From Gnetum montanum (Eukaryota; Streptophyta; Gnetopsida; Gnetales; Gnetaceae): 28,131 bases of DNA. Each line of letters begins with the position of its first letter. Within the stretch, counting starts at the first letter, position 1. Below, in pieces: positions 27,691 through 28,131 of the stretch. The translations under genes were made by a program, and so were the position numbers. Under the pieces are notes generated by a model. The model saw nothing but the letters and a program-made list of their open reading frames with translations. It did no database searches and was not told the DNA's origin. The stretch is taken from assembly GCA_015680685.1 (NCBI GenBank), contig MNCI01002038.1, forward strand, positions 159,784 to 187,914. Direction: 5' to 3'.

Positions 27691-28131
27691 GACAGACGGA
27701 GAATGGACGCCACAGTTTCAGCACCCTTAACTTTGACAGGCCCATACGGGAAATTAATTAGACAGTTTGACTTCACGCTAGTAGACGTTAACCCCCCTCT
27801 AGAAAGCGTAACCATAGCCGCATCGGAGACGTCCCCAGAATGGCCAGAATAGTCAACGCGCACGCTAGACCTAGAGGCTGGAGACATAACCGAGGACCCC
27901 CTCAGTGAGGTCCCTATCGTTACACATAAGGGTGAGACTAAAACGCTCAAAGTCAGTTCTTTGTTAGACGAAAAAATGCACAACGCAATAAAACGGGTCC
28001 TGCAAGACAACATTACTGTCTTCGCATGGTCATACGAGGATATGCCTGGGTTAGATCCTAGATTGATCCAGCATAACATTGTCCTAGACCCACAGATTAA
28101 AGCGGTTAGACAAAAGGCACGCAAAATCAAA
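27691..28131 (+). pseudogene. pol: Start of the reverse transcriptase region, runs off the window
   Basis: The frame DRRRMDATVSAPLTLTGPYG continues through one TAG (27850-27852). It reaches VTHKGETKTLKVSSLLDEKM and then VFAWSYEDMPGLDPRLIQHN, the hallmark segment just before the RT domain in Ty3/gypsy Pol. The RT core and the YxDD motif lie beyond the window. The frame is separate from gag-protease, more than 5 kb away, with the antisense gene between. Confidence 0.85.

Larger units (their letters stand above)
17379..28131 (+). mobile_element. Younger Tat-type Ty3/gypsy element with an antisense spliced gene, 3' part outside window
   Basis: Order: 5' LTR (17379-18683), PBS (18690), leader, gag (18933 on), protease (broken at an N, 22084), GGCC repeats, an eight-exon minus-strand gene (27278-23141), a 3' splice site (27690), and the start of RT at the window edge. 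Tat lineage is supported by the Gag zinc knuckle CDYHQMCGHDTDYC and by VFAWSYEDMPGLDP before RT. CpG is abundant, in contrast to the old copy, so this insertion is much younger. Sense frames carry seven stops and at least two frameshifts, so this copy is not autonomous. RT core, RNase H, integrase and 3' LTR would lie to the right. Confidence 0.85.

Noticed and set aside
27660-28130. Minus-strand open frame of 156 codons at the right edge
   Set aside because: It is opposite the RT-start frame, which carries the VFAWSYEDMPGLDP landmark. It is a shadow frame.

Overview
The window is plant nuclear DNA made almost entirely of decayed Ty3/gypsy LTR retrotransposons. The Gag and Pol fragments, LTR architecture and primer-binding sites are plant-type, and one passenger gene has short AT-rich introns with GTAAGT-like donors. 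I see no rRNA, tRNA, CRISPR array or intact host gene. The density of nested elements suggests a large repeat-rich plant genome; I cannot place the species.

Layout. (1) 1-980: probable partial LTR on the minus strand (TATA box, AATAAA, 21-bp tandem repeats). (2) 981-3036: unrecognised low-copy-looking DNA with one possible gene fragment on the minus strand. (3) 3037-7383: truncated minus-strand Athila-like element with 5' LTR (6533-7383), PBS, gag and protease; RT, RNase H and integrase are absent. (4) 7384-17378: old, CpG-poor plus-strand Tat-type element with partial 5' LTR, PBS, gag and protease remnants, then an antisense gene remnant. (5) 17379-28131: younger relative of (4), CpG-rich, with a complete 5' LTR, PBS, gag, broken protease, the same antisense gene in good condition, and the start of reverse transcriptase where the window ends.

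The main discovery is the antisense gene of element 5, at 27278 down to 23141. Eight exons join through seven introns with consistent phases into about 1105 codons, with only one in-frame stop and one single-base frameshift. Its N-terminal part resembles an FCP1/NLI-interacting-factor (HAD-type) phosphatase domain that has lost its catalytic aspartates. This is followed by a domain resembling plant-retrotransposon passenger proteins, a repeat-containing acidic linker, and a coiled-coil tail. The older copy carries the same gene with matching exon borders, so it is a long-standing passenger of the family. It lies between protease and RT, the place where Ogre/Tat elements are known to carry an intron, and a strong 3' splice site (27679-27690) sits just before the RT reading frame. 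The antisense gene may therefore lie inside a sense-strand intron. Introns in antisense orientation survive replication through the sense RNA, which explains how a reverse-transcribed element can keep a spliced gene.
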